Shown here: piece after piece, positions 44,931-53,399 of the stretch
Position numbering within the stretch: position 1 is the stretch's first letter
Layout: each line of letters begins with the position of its first letter
Origin: DP-36 sp036004365
GTDB taxonomy: Bacteria; Desulfobacterota; Binatia; UBA9968
NCBI GenBank assembly: GCA_036004365.1
Contig: DASYRN010000033.1
Location: 1-64,000 of the forward strand
DNA: 64,000 bases
Direction of reading: 5' to 3'
Position numbers and translations under genes: made by a program
The notes under the pieces: model-generated
Database searches by the model: none
What the model saw: only the letters and a program-made list of their open reading frames with translations
What the model was told of the DNA's origin: nothing

Positions 44931-45796
44931 CCTCGAGTCGTCTGAAAGAGCTGTCTTCGCACATCGTTGGCCTTCGCAAACTCTCTTTCCAACAGACGGC
45001 CTTGTCCGTCGCGAATCCACTTTCTAAGTTGTGCCAGACGCCTGATGTAGGCTTCCAGGCTTTGATCCATAGCCCGCTGGTTGGTCAGGCAGATATCCCG
45101 CCAAATCTCTGGTCGACTGGAAGCGATTCGAGTAAAATCTTTAAACCCGCCGCCGCAATACCGCCTTAAATCCTTGGAATCCACGTGGGTGCGCTTCAAG
45201 GTCGTAACCATAGCATAGGCCAGGACATGCGGAAGGTGGCTGACCACTCCCAAAATACGATCGTGCATATTCGGATCCATGATCTCTACCTTGGCACCAA
45301 CCCGGCGCCAGAGAGAGAGCATCTTTTTGAGCGCGCCGGAACGAGTCTTGCGGGTAGGCGTTAGGATGCAGCGCTGGCCGAAGAAGAGATCCGCGCGCGC
45401 GGCCTCGGCTCCCCACTGCTCGCTTCCCGCGATCGGATGAGCACCGACAAAAGGGATGCACTCTGGGAGAAGTTTTTCCATCTCGCGTACGATTTTTGCC
45501 TTTACGCTTCCGACGTCGCTCACCAGGCAACCCGGCTCGAGGCGAGGTAAGAAAGAGGCCGTGAGCGGCGCCGTTGCTTGCACCGGGGTGGCGACGACCA
45601 TTAAATCGACTCCCTGCGGAAGTTCTTTCGCACGCGTGAAATAGCCGTCGATCATCCCTCTTCTCTGAGCCAGACGAAGATTCTTTTCCCCGCGCCCATA
45701 ACCCAAAATCTCGTCCACCAAGCCATGTTTCCGCGCGGCCAATGCCAGCGAGCCGCCTATCAATCCTACGCCGACAACCACCATCCTCCGAAACAT
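44927..45796 (-). CDS. tyrA: Prephenate dehydrogenase (TyrA family)
   Basis: A 289-residue NAD(P)-dependent dehydrogenase for tyrosine synthesis. MVVVGVGLIGGSLALAARKHG is the Rossmann G-x-G-x-x-G; DLMVVATPVQATAPL, PFVGAHPIAGSEQWGAEAA and VVSHLPHVLAYAM (catalytic His) are conserved. The ATG at 45796 is directly before the Rossmann strand; the longer frame overlaps aroF and is not protein-like. Coupled to aroA by ATGA. Confidence 0.93.
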   Translation of the reverse strand: MFRRMVVVGVGLIGGSLALAARKHGLVDEILGYGRGEKNLRLAQRRGMIDGYFTRAKELPQGVDLMVVATPVQATAPLTASFLPRLEPGCLVSDVGSVKAKIVREMEKLLPECIPFVGAHPIAGSEQWGAEAARADLFFGQRCILTPTRKTRSGALKKMLSLWRRVGAKVEIMDPNMHDRILGVVSHLPHVLAYAMVTTLKRTHVDSKDLRRYCGGGFKDFTRIASSRPEIWRDICLTNQRAMDQSLEAYIRRLAQLRKWIRDGQGRLLEREFAKANDVRRQLFQTTRG

Positions 45797-45804
45797 CACG
45801 GCCA

Positions 45805-46821
45805 CTAGATCTCCCTCCCGAGCGCCGCAGCCACCTTCTTGAGATCCTCCATCAGCGCAGCGAACTTTTTGGGCTTGAGTGACTGGGGACCGTCGCTCAA
45901 GGCCATTTCGGGATGGGAATGTACCTCGATGAGAAGTCCGTCCGCCCCGGCAGCAACGCCGGCCAAGGCCATGGGCGCCACCAGATCCCATCTTCCCGTC
46001 CCATGGCTGGGATCGATGAAGACCGGCAGATGGGTGAGCTGCTTCAGGACCGGTACGGCGCTCAGGTCGAGCGTGTTGCGGGTCTCGGTTTCATAGGTTC
46101 TGATGCCACGCTCGCAGAGGATAATTTTACGGTTACCCTCCGTGGCAATATACTCCGCAGAGAGGAGAAACTCCTGGATTGTAGCGCTCAGTCCCCGCTT
46201 CAAGAGTACCGGCTTGTCGAGTTTGCCCACCTCCGTTAGCAGTTTGAAGTTCTGCATGTTTCGCGCCCCGACTTGCAGGATGTCGGTGTAGCGATAAACA
46301 ATGTCCAGATCGCGCGGGTCGAGGACTTCGGTGATAAACGGAAGCCCGGTGACTTCTCGGGCATGAGCCAGGTAATTCAATCCTTCCTCACCCAGACCTT
46401 GAAACGTATAAGGTGAAGTTCTCGGTTTGAAAGCGCCGCCGCGGAGAAATGTCGCGCCGGCTTCTTTCACCGGGAGCGCGGATTCCAGCACCTGGTCGCG
46501 CGATTCCACGGAACAGGGTCCGGCCATCACATGAATCCTCTTTCCCCCGATCTTACGACCGTTCACCGTTATAATGGTGTCTGTTTTCTGAAACTCTCGA
46601 CTGACCAGCTTATAAGGCTTAAGGATCGGCAGCACCTTCTCGACGCCCGGAAACGATTCCAGGGTTTGATCCACCATCAACCTCTCGTCCCCGATCGCAC
46701 CGATGATCGTTCTTTCCGTTCCCTCCGAAATGTGAGCCTTGAGCCCGAAGCTCTCGATCCTCTTAACGATCTTTTGGATCTCAGCTTCGGTCAGCCCGGG
46801 CTTTAAGACAACTATCATCAT
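45805..46821 (-). CDS. aroF: 3-deoxy-7-phosphoheptulonate (DAHP) synthase with ACT-like N-terminus
   Basis: A 338-residue type I-beta DAHP synthase, first committed step of the shikimate pathway. The N-terminal ferredoxin-like regulatory domain (MIVVLKPGLTEAEIQKIVKRIESFGL) resembles that of the Thermotoga enzyme and suggests feedback control by Tyr/Phe. The barrel has MAGPCSVESRDQ, FLRGGAFKPRTSPY, ILCERGIRTYE and FIDPSHGTGR. Start ATG 46821 overlaps the hisC stop. Confidence 0.94.
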   Translation of the reverse strand: MMIVVLKPGLTEAEIQKIVKRIESFGLKAHISEGTERTIIGAIGDERLMVDQTLESFPGVEKVLPILKPYKLVSREFQKTDTIITVNGRKIGGKRIHVMAGPCSVESRDQVLESALPVKEAGATFLRGGAFKPRTSPYTFQGLGEEGLNYLAHAREVTGLPFITEVLDPRDLDIVYRYTDILQVGARNMQNFKLLTEVGKLDKPVLLKRGLSATIQEFLLSAEYIATEGNRKIILCERGIRTYETETRNTLDLSAVPVLKQLTHLPVFIDPSHGTGRWDLVAPMALAGVAAGADGLLIEVHSHPEMALSDGPQSLKPKKFAALMEDLKKVAAALGREI

Positions 46822-47930
46822 GCCTCCGCTCTCTTTTGGACTCCGATCACTTCTTTTAAACACTCTATGAATCTGACGTTCTCTTCCCTTGTCCCCACCG
46901 TGACCCGAATGTATTCCGGAAGATCATACGCACCCATCGGGCGGACGATCACACCGAACCGAAGAAGCCGCTTGAAGAGCTCCTCGCCGTCTCCCACGCG
47001 AACCAGTATGAAATTAGCTTCGCTCGGGACTTGCTCCAAACTCAATCGCACAATCTGTTGGGAAAGATAGGCTTTTCCCTCCCGGTTGACTTTCAAAGTT
47101 CTCTCCACGTGCTCGTGGTCGTCCAGCGCGGCGAGAGCGGCCCACTGAGCAGCCGCATTGACATTGAACGGTTGGCGCACTCGATGCATGAGGCCGACGA
47201 TCTCCTCGTCTCCGATCGCATATCCGATCCTTAACCCGGCCAACCCGTAGAGTTTGGAAAACGTACGCATCGTCAAAAGTGTCTTTCGCTCTCTTTGGTA
47301 AAAGAGCGAATCAGGATATTCCGGATCTGTCACGTACTCGAAGTAAGCTTCGTCAACGACGAGCAAAATTGCCGGATCGAGCGGTCCCAGAAAACGTTCC
47401 CATTCCTTCCTGCGATACATGGTCCCGGTCGGATTGTTGGGATTAGCCAAAAAGAGTAGTCGGGTTTTAGGCGTCACCGCTCTGGCCATCGCTTCAAGAT
47501 CGTGAGTAAAATCTTTGAGCGGAACTATTCTGCAGCAGCCGCCAGCCGCCTGCACGACAAGGCGATAGATCACAAAAGCCTGATGGGCCATCACGGCCTC
47601 TTCGCCCGGTCGCATAAACGTCCGTACGGCGAGTTCGATCAACTCATTGGAGCCATTTCCGAAAATCACACGTTCCGGCGACACACCTAGCTTTTGCGCC
47701 AGTCCGTTTTTGAGATAAAAACAGTCTCCGTCCGGATAGAGATGGAGCTGGTCGAGCCGGTCGCGAAGCGCCTTCACGGCCTTAGGTGAAGGGCCGAGAG
47801 GGTTCTCATTGGACGCCAGCTTGATCGAACCCTCGATGCCGTACTCCCGCTCCACTTCTTCGATTGGCTTACCCGGCGCGTAGGGAATGAGGGACCGGAT
47901 ATAGTCTGGAACCTGATCGATAATAGTCAT
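46818..47930 (-). CDS. hisC: HisC-type aminotransferase (histidinol-phosphate or aromatic)
   Basis: A 370-residue class I/II PLP aminotransferase. SIKLASNENPLGPSPKAV is the HisC signature, FGNGSNELIEL and LLFLANPNNPTGTMY follow, and the PLP Lys lies in TMRTFSKLYGLAGLRIGYAIGD. Because it is placed between pheA and aroF and coupled to both by ATGA overlaps, it more probably transaminates phenylpyruvate or hydroxyphenylpyruvate than histidinol phosphate (inference); both activities occur in the family. Confidence 0.92.
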   Translation of the reverse strand: MTIIDQVPDYIRSLIPYAPGKPIEEVEREYGIEGSIKLASNENPLGPSPKAVKALRDRLDQLHLYPDGDCFYLKNGLAQKLGVSPERVIFGNGSNELIELAVRTFMRPGEEAVMAHQAFVIYRLVVQAAGGCCRIVPLKDFTHDLEAMARAVTPKTRLLFLANPNNPTGTMYRRKEWERFLGPLDPAILLVVDEAYFEYVTDPEYPDSLFYQRERKTLLTMRTFSKLYGLAGLRIGYAIGDEEIVGLMHRVRQPFNVNAAAQWAALAALDDHEHVERTLKVNREGKAYLSQQIVRLSLEQVPSEANFILVRVGDGEELFKRLLRFGVIVRPMGAYDLPEYIRVTVGTREENVRFIECLKEVIGVQKRAEA

Positions 47931-49015
47931 ACGCCACTGGGATACGAGCCGAGGATCTTCATAAAAGTGCAACTGTTCTCCAGTTTCTTTATGGCTCTTT
48001 GGATTCTCGGCTCCTTCGCATGTCCTTCAAAGTCCAAAAAAAAGAGATACTCCCACGGTTTCTGCTTCAACGGCCGCGACTCGATTTTGGTAAGATTGAT
48101 TCTATTCTTGGCGAACGGATCGAGCATGCGATGCAGAATTCCTACTTCGTCCTTTACAGAAAAGGCGACGGAGGTCTTGTCGTCCCCGCTGGGTTGTGAT
48201 TCCTGGTCTCCGATCACTACGAAGCGTGTAATATTATTTGCATGGTCCTCGATGTTTTCCTTGACCAGCTCAAGACCGTACACCTCCCTTGCTAACTCGC
48301 TAGCGATCGCACCCAAGCTGCCGTCTTGGGCCGCCATGTGAGCGGCCTGGGCCGTGCTGGCAACCTCCTCGACCCGGACCCGAGAACAATGGCTGGCCAG
48401 CCAACGCCGGCACTGAGCCAGGGCCTGAGGATGAGAGACGATGCGCTCGATATCGTCGAAGCGACCCGAGCGCGACAAAAGACAGTGATGGACCTCCAAC
48501 GAAACCTCGGCGCAGATCCTGACATCCGACTCAACCAGCAAGTCCAGCGTATGACCCACAACACCCTCTGTTGAATTTTCAATCGGCACCACGCCATAGT
48601 TCGCTCGGTGCTGACTCACCTCTTGAAAGATATCGGTGATGCTCGGCAGCGGAACAAAAACGGTTGAAGAGCCGAACTTTTCACGCGCCGCCATATGCGT
48701 GAACGTCGCTTCCGGGCCGAAGTAGGCGACCTTAATCGGTCCTTCGAGGGAACGCGAGGCGGAAAGAATCTCCCGATAGATCGAGCGAAAGGCCCCGCTC
48801 GGAAGCGGTCCTCTATTTAGATTGGAAATCCTCTGGAAGATCTCTTTTTCGCGGGTTGGGACGTAGACTTCCTCTCTCTCGCGATTTTTCGTCTGCCCGA
48901 TTCTCTGCGCGAGAGAGGCTCTCTCGTTTAGAAGCTCTATAATTTTTTCATCCAGCTGATCGATTCTTTTTCTGAGCGCATCGACCGACTCTTTACGAAT
49001 CAAGAACGACCTCAC
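47927..49015 (-). CDS. pheA: Bifunctional chorismate mutase / prephenate dehydratase (P-protein)
   Basis: A 362-residue enzyme. Residues 1-90 are an AroQ chorismate mutase (LRKRIDQLDEKIIELLNERASLAQRIGQTK), 95-275 the dehydratase (VAYFGPEATFTHMAAREKFG, YGVVPIENSTEGVVGHTLDLL with the T-x-x-x-x-T region STEGVVGHT), and 285-362 an ACT domain (KTSVAFSVKDEVGILHRMLDPFAKNRINLTKIESRP) that binds Phe for feedback inhibition. Start GTG 49015. First gene of the aromatic/rpsA super-operon; the divergent gap to rluA is 125 bases. Confidence 0.95.
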   Translation of the reverse strand: MRSFLIRKESVDALRKRIDQLDEKIIELLNERASLAQRIGQTKNREREEVYVPTREKEIFQRISNLNRGPLPSGAFRSIYREILSASRSLEGPIKVAYFGPEATFTHMAAREKFGSSTVFVPLPSITDIFQEVSQHRANYGVVPIENSTEGVVGHTLDLLVESDVRICAEVSLEVHHCLLSRSGRFDDIERIVSHPQALAQCRRWLASHCSRVRVEEVASTAQAAHMAAQDGSLGAIASELAREVYGLELVKENIEDHANNITRFVVIGDQESQPSGDDKTSVAFSVKDEVGILHRMLDPFAKNRINLTKIESRPLKQKPWEYLFFLDFEGHAKEPRIQRAIKKLENSCTFMKILGSYPSGV

Positions 49016-49103
49016 CGCGGCGCATCCCCTTCGCGTCTAAAAGATCCTGCGCCAAATGATCTAACCTAGCTTAAAGTCAGGGAAATTGCAAATATATTAC
49101 CCC

Positions 49104-49131
49104 TTGACCGCGTTTAGAAGAGGCCTATGAT
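49104..49131 (+). promoter_or_regulatory. Putative promoter of the rluA gene, near-leaderless
   Basis: TTGACC (49104-49109) and TATGAT (49126-49131) with a 16-base spacer. The expected start point would be only about 3 bases before the ATG at 49141, and no Shine-Dalgarno sequence is visible, so a leaderless mRNA is likely. Confidence 0.4.
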
Positions 49132-49140
49132 GACTTGACT

Positions 49141-50040
49141 ATGGCATGGGAGATCGTCGTCCCACAGACCGAGGAGCCTAAAAAGTTGGAAAACTTCCTC
49201 AAGAACCGCTTTCACATCGGCTATGTGAGAAAGCTCTTCCGCAAGAGTGGTGTCAGAATCAACGGCCAACGTTCTGGGCCGGAACAAGTAACCCGGCCCG
49301 GAGATCGCATCCAGCTTTACATCCCATTCGAGAAATACAAACAGGAAGCAAAAAAAATCGATCGCGCGAGTTCCTTCGAGATCATCTTTGAGGACCACAA
49401 CCTTCTTGTTCTGAATAAGCCAGCCGGGTTAGCAGTCCATGAGGGAAAGGGTATTCTAAAAAGAGATTCCTTGATCGGAATGTTAGAGACGAGCTACCGG
49501 TCACAAGGCGTCGTTCCCAAGCTGGTGCACCGGATCGACAGAGAGACCTCCGGCCTCTTAGTAGCCGGAAAGGATGAGAGAATCGCCGATGAATTGGAGA
49601 AGCTGTTCGAGAAAGGCGATGTCGAAAAGGAATATATGGCGTTGGTGGTTGGACACCTCCACCCCAAGAAAGGGACCATCGACTTTCCGCTCCCCGGACG
49701 GGAAGGACAACCCGTCTCGGCAATCACTCACTACAGGGTTGAGAAGCAATTTTCCGAGACGACTTTAGCGCGCGTGAGAATCGAGACGGGTCGGATGCAC
49801 CAGATCCGACTGCACTTTGCTGGACTCGGCCATCCGGTCGTCATGGATGACGAGCACGGGGACTTCACCTTCAACAAGCACTTCCGAAAGGCGTACGGCC
49901 TCAAGCGCCAGTTTCTCCATGCCGCTATGATTGATTTTGAGTACCGCGGAAAGAAACTACGATGGACCGCGCCGCTAGCGGATGATCTAGCCCGAACACT
50001 CAGATCCCTGGCCTCTCAACGAGACACTCGAGCTTCGTAA
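49141..50040 (+). CDS. Pseudouridine synthase RluA family
   Basis: A 299-residue enzyme. An S4-like N-terminal domain (KLENFLKNRFHIGYVRKLFRKSGVRING) precedes the catalytic domain; LVHRIDRETSGLLVAGKD is the RluA signature H-R-x-D-x-x-T-S-G with the catalytic Asp, and ETGRMHQIRLHFAGLGHPV is the second. It modifies 23S rRNA or tRNA; the exact position (RluC/RluD-like) cannot be told. ATG 49141 is preferred over TTG 49135. Confidence 0.92.
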   Translation: MAWEIVVPQTEEPKKLENFLKNRFHIGYVRKLFRKSGVRINGQRSGPEQVTRPGDRIQLYIPFEKYKQEAKKIDRASSFEIIFEDHNLLVLNKPAGLAVHEGKGILKRDSLIGMLETSYRSQGVVPKLVHRIDRETSGLLVAGKDERIADELEKLFEKGDVEKEYMALVVGHLHPKKGTIDFPLPGREGQPVSAITHYRVEKQFSETTLARVRIETGRMHQIRLHFAGLGHPVVMDDEHGDFTFNKHFRKAYGLKRQFLHAAMIDFEYRGKKLRWTAPLADDLARTLRSLASQRDTRAS

Positions 50041-50231
50041 ACCCCTTCGGAGTGGCCATGTACCGTTTTGGCCATCCGCGTAAGACAAGATTCGCTAAAG
50101 CCAAAACTTCAGCCCCCATAAATCATAGATCTGACCAGTAGTTACCTTCAGGTTAACTATGGCACGCTTTTGGCGTTTGTCGTAGTGAAGGCGTTTCAGA
50201 CGCGTAGCGGCCTATGTCGAAGGAGGATACC

Positions 50232-50642
50232 ATGAAATCAAAAATGCGATCTTGGGCGACTGTTTTTGGTCTCGCAGCGCTATTCCTCTCCGGCTGCGTC
50301 GTCGTCGATAAGGAACCGCGACGCGAGGTCGTGGTCGTCGAATCTGACAGACACGGTCCGCCACCCTGGGCTCCGGCTCACGGATGGCGCCGAAAACATG
50401 AATACCACTACTATCCGATTATCCAAGTTTATTATTATCCTCATGTCAAAAGATACTACTGGCTTGAGGGCGGCGACTGGAAAGCGGGGGTTCGGCTGCC
50501 CAGCTATTACGTCATCGAGGAAAGCAGGAAGGTGATTTTCGAATTTGACGACGAGCCCCACAAGCACCATGGCAGGATCAAGAACGACTATCCGCCTGAT
50601 TATTTTGAAAGAGGTAAAGGGAGGGGAAGAGACAGATCTTAA
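50232..50642 (+). CDS. Small Tyr/His-rich lipoprotein of unknown function
   Basis: A 136-residue exported protein. The signal peptide and lipobox are clear (WATVFGLAALFLSGCVVV, L-S-G-C). The mature part is rich in Tyr, His and Pro (GPPPWAPAHGWRRKHEYHYYP, then VYYYPHVKRYYW) and ends with basic Gly/Arg. Similar composition is known in small outer membrane lipoproteins, but I do not recognise a family. The GAAGGAGGATACC ribosome site fits the ATG at 50232. It is alone between rluA and the peroxiredoxin gene. An imperfect inverted repeat AGTTACCT/AGGTTAACT lies at 50140-50158 upstream. Confidence 0.72.
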   Translation: MKSKMRSWATVFGLAALFLSGCVVVDKEPRREVVVVESDRHGPPPWAPAHGWRRKHEYHYYPIIQVYYYPHVKRYYWLEGGDWKAGVRLPSYYVIEESRKVIFEFDDEPHKHHGRIKNDYPPDYFERGKGRGRDRS

Positions 50643-50986
50643 TTAGCGCGTTCTTCGCACATCCGCAACACGCGCTTCTTCTTTCCTCAAAGGAAAAGAG
50701 CCGTGCCGAAAAGAGCGCCCGTATTCGACTTCACTCTGAAGCTACAAGTCAGAAGGCTACCGCGCGTCAAGACGCGGAAGCTGGCAATCGTCCGCACCCC
50801 GCGACGGGTTCAAAACGCCGGCGACGATAGTGGCGGCTCCAACGACGATCAACGTAAGGTCCAGGTCAACGGGATCACGGAAGAACCTACTGCCCCGGTC
50901 AGCATCGACACTGAGACCCCCAGCAAGTGAAGTAACTCCTACCGACGCTATAAGTTCTCAACGCGACAATCCAAGGTTTACGGCCG
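50643..50986. other. Intergenic stretch without convincing gene
   Basis: A 344-base gap between the lipoprotein gene and the convergent peroxiredoxin gene. It contains an open frame of 75 codons starting at GTG 50703, but its product is Arg/Pro/Thr-rich, without family resemblance. No hairpin or tandem repeat stood out. Confidence 0.5.
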
Positions 50987-51550
50987 TCAAGTTCTCGAAA
51001 GCCAGTCGATCACCTGTGCGGCATTCTCATCCGGAGGAAAAACCGGATAGAAGACCTTCTCGATGGTTCCGTCGCGAATGATGAGCGTGAGTCTCTTGAT
51101 CAAGGTCCTCGACTCTGCTTGAAACGTCGGCAGCCTCAAAGCGCTGGCAAAGCTTAGCTTGGCGTCGCTCAATAACTCGAAAGGTAAATGAAGCCGTTCG
51201 ACAGCCTCGCGTTGATAATCGGTGTCCTGCGTGCTGAGGCCGAAAACCTGCGCACCCAGTGACTGAAGTTCTCGGTAGTGATCTCTGAACGCACAAGACT
51301 GCGGCGTGCAGCCTCGAGCCCCAGGAATTTCATTCCACCCCAACGGCGGCTCCTTATCCGGCCGCCCCGTGCGCGGGTAGCCGTAGACAACCGTTCGTCC
51401 AGACAGTCCGCTTAAATCCACCACACGTCCGGCCGTGGACTGAAGCGGAATCGACGGAAGCTTAAAACCGCGCAGGTGATCACAGGCTCCATCGTCAATG
51501 GGAACGGGAAGATCCTTAGGCAGCTCGTAAATGTTATCAGAGCGCGCCAT
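50987..51550 (-). CDS. Peroxiredoxin (AhpC/TSA-like)
   Basis: A 187-residue thioredoxin-fold peroxidase. TVVYGYPRTGRPDKEPPLGWNEIPGARGCTPQSCAFRD contains the resolving/peroxidatic Cys pair in GCTPQSC (C-x-x-x-x-C) preceded by the YPRTG strand, a subgroup of atypical 2-Cys Prx related to BCP. LGAQVFGLSTQDTDYQREAVERLHLPFELLSD is the usual second block. It reduces peroxides with a thioredoxin. It lies 36 bases after the cupin gene on the same strand. Confidence 0.85.
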   Translation of the reverse strand: MARSDNIYELPKDLPVPIDDGACDHLRGFKLPSIPLQSTAGRVVDLSGLSGRTVVYGYPRTGRPDKEPPLGWNEIPGARGCTPQSCAFRDHYRELQSLGAQVFGLSTQDTDYQREAVERLHLPFELLSDAKLSFASALRLPTFQAESRTLIKRLTLIIRDGTIEKVFYPVFPPDENAAQVIDWLSRT

Positions 51551-51586
51551 GAGATGCTCTAACTACGATCCAAGCGCGAATCTCGG

Positions 51587-51943
51587 CTATGTTTTGGCGT
51601 AGTTGCTCGCGCCGTACCAGTCTACCAGAACGACGGGTTCGTTGCCGACGACCCACGCGTCATGCCCTTTCGGCAATACGGAAACGTCTCCCGGCCCGAG
51701 CTCGAATTCGGCGCCGTCTTCCATCTTCACGCGCAGCCGGCCGGAGACCTGATATTGAAAGTGCGGCGCCTCGCACCACTCGGTCTTAGCGATGGGCTTC
51801 ACGTGCTTCGACCATCGCCAACCGGGCTGCAGAGTCAGACGTCCGATAGTTCCGCCTCCGATGTTGATCAGCTCCAGCTTGCCGCTCTCGAACGTTCGGA
51901 TGTCGTCGGGAGACGCGAGATTTTTATGTTCAGCGTTTGCCAT
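51587..51943 (-). CDS. Small cupin-domain protein
   Basis: A 118-residue single-domain cupin. GWRWSKHVKPIAKTEWCEAPHFQYQVSGRLRVKMEDGAEFELGPGDVSVLPKGHDAWVVG gives the two cupin motifs with possible metal His residues, although motif 1 is loose. Function may be a sensor, isomerase or dioxygenase; no substrate can be named. ATG 51943 has AAGGAGCG just upstream. Same strand as the peroxiredoxin gene and divergent from the CobW-type gene. Confidence 0.8.
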   Translation of the reverse strand: MANAEHKNLASPDDIRTFESGKLELINIGGGTIGRLTLQPGWRWSKHVKPIAKTEWCEAPHFQYQVSGRLRVKMEDGAEFELGPGDVSVLPKGHDAWVVGNEPVVLVDWYGASNYAKT

Positions 51944-52071
51944 AATCGTATCGCTCCTTCCTTGAAGATTTTCGCGACTCAACATAACACCGCGCCTGCC
52001 CTTTTTCTAGATATTGACTCGATTTTACTCCGTTGTTACCCTCGAAGAGCAAATTATCAGACTGCGAATCT

Positions 52072-53340
52072 ATGGCCGCTGGCAAAGAAAACAGAGCCCC
52101 TGTCATTATTCTGACTGGGTTTCTCGGGGCGGGAAAAACGACGCTCCTCAACCGCATCCTCACTGCCGAGCATGGCCGGCGCGTCGCTGTCATCGTCAAC
52201 GAATTCGGCGCGGTCGGCATCGACCATCACCTGCTTTTCGCTTCAGAGCAGGAGATCGTCCAGATGAGCAACGGCTGCATTTGCTGCACGGTTCACGGAG
52301 ACCTCCTGCGTGGCCTCTTTCAACTGCTCGAGCAGAGACCGAAGTTCCACTCCGTCGTCATCGAGACCACGGGACTCGCCGATCCGGCGCCGGTCGCTCA
52401 AACACTACTCTTCGACGACCGGATTCGCAGTCAGTTTTCGCTTCACGCCATCGTCACCCTGATCGATTCCAAGCATATCGGCCTTCACCTCGACGACTCA
52501 AAAGAGGCGCAAGAGCAGATCACGTTCGCCGACCTTATCCTGCTGAACAAGACGGATCTTGTAACCCCGGAAGAGCTAGACGCCGTCGAGGCAAAGGTCA
52601 GGACGTGGAATCAGAGCGCCGCCGTTGTTCGGACGAAAAACTCTGAGATGGACGTCGCCTCTCTGCTGGACGGAAGCACATTCGACTGGAGCAAAAGGAT
52701 CAAGGTCGAGCCCGCTCTCTTCTCTGACGACCACGACCATCAGCCCGCGGTCGCAACCGTCTCGTTGGCTGAGCCCGGCGAGCTCGACGGCCTTAAAGTG
52801 AGCCAGTGGTTTCGCTCGCTGCTCACGGAGATGGGACCGGAGATCCTGCGCATGAAGGGGATTCTCAACCTACGCGGCGACCCCGACCAGTTCGTGTTTC
52901 AGGGTGTCCACTCCCTGTTCGAAGGGCGGCCGGGCCGCGCCTGGGAAAGCGGCGAAGAGCGCACCAACCGGCTCGTCTTTATCGGCAAGAAGCTGGACAG
53001 CGCGAAGATCACGGAAACATTCAAGGGCTGTTTTGCGTCGGAAAACGGTAACGCGCGGGCTCGAGTCGATCCCTTCGGCCGAAACCCGTTGGATACTTCG
53101 TCATTCACTCTCGATCAGATCCGATATTGGACCAGACAGAATTTGGTTTTTCCCGCTGACACGCCCATCGTGGTCAAGGAGGTCCCATGCGTGAAGCCCG
53201 GTTGTCCGCCGATTGAAACCGCAATCCTGGCTTTCCTTAAAGGCGAACCACCCCGCTTCTACAAGATCCAAAAGACCATCAATGACGTCACCTTCGACGA
53301 CGTCTACAACCTGATCGAAAATCCCCTCCCCTGTTGCTGA
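52072..53340 (+). CDS. CobW/G3E-family GTPase (metal chaperone)
   Basis: A 422-residue GTPase. VIILTGFLGAGKTTLLNRIL is the Walker A (residues 16-24 GFLGAGKTT), SNGCICCTVHGDLL the metal-binding C-x-C-C motif, ETTGLADPAPV the switch region and LNKTDLV the guanine site. A C-terminal CobW_C-like domain follows (VKVGQWFRSLL-type block near 245; FVFQGVHSLFEG). The last 60 residues hold extra Cys (VPCVKPGCPPIET and the terminal PLPCC), not typical of the family, which may also bind metal. Members deliver Zn, Co or Ni; the client is unknown. ATG 52072 chosen over TTG 52033. Confidence 0.9.
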   Translation: MAAGKENRAPVIILTGFLGAGKTTLLNRILTAEHGRRVAVIVNEFGAVGIDHHLLFASEQEIVQMSNGCICCTVHGDLLRGLFQLLEQRPKFHSVVIETTGLADPAPVAQTLLFDDRIRSQFSLHAIVTLIDSKHIGLHLDDSKEAQEQITFADLILLNKTDLVTPEELDAVEAKVRTWNQSAAVVRTKNSEMDVASLLDGSTFDWSKRIKVEPALFSDDHDHQPAVATVSLAEPGELDGLKVSQWFRSLLTEMGPEILRMKGILNLRGDPDQFVFQGVHSLFEGRPGRAWESGEERTNRLVFIGKKLDSAKITETFKGCFASENGNARARVDPFGRNPLDTSSFTLDQIRYWTRQNLVFPADTPIVVKEVPCVKPGCPPIETAILAFLKGEPPRFYKIQKTINDVTFDDVYNLIENPLPCC

Positions 53341-53399
53341 GTCAAGAAACGATCTCGCTGCGCAGTACAGAATAATTCCGTCGCAGGTTGTACAGGCTA

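Noticed and set aside
50703..50930. 75-codon open frame starting at GTG between the lipoprotein and peroxiredoxin genes
   Set aside because: Product is Arg/Pro/Thr-rich and not family-like; only a weak ribosome site; likely chance frame.
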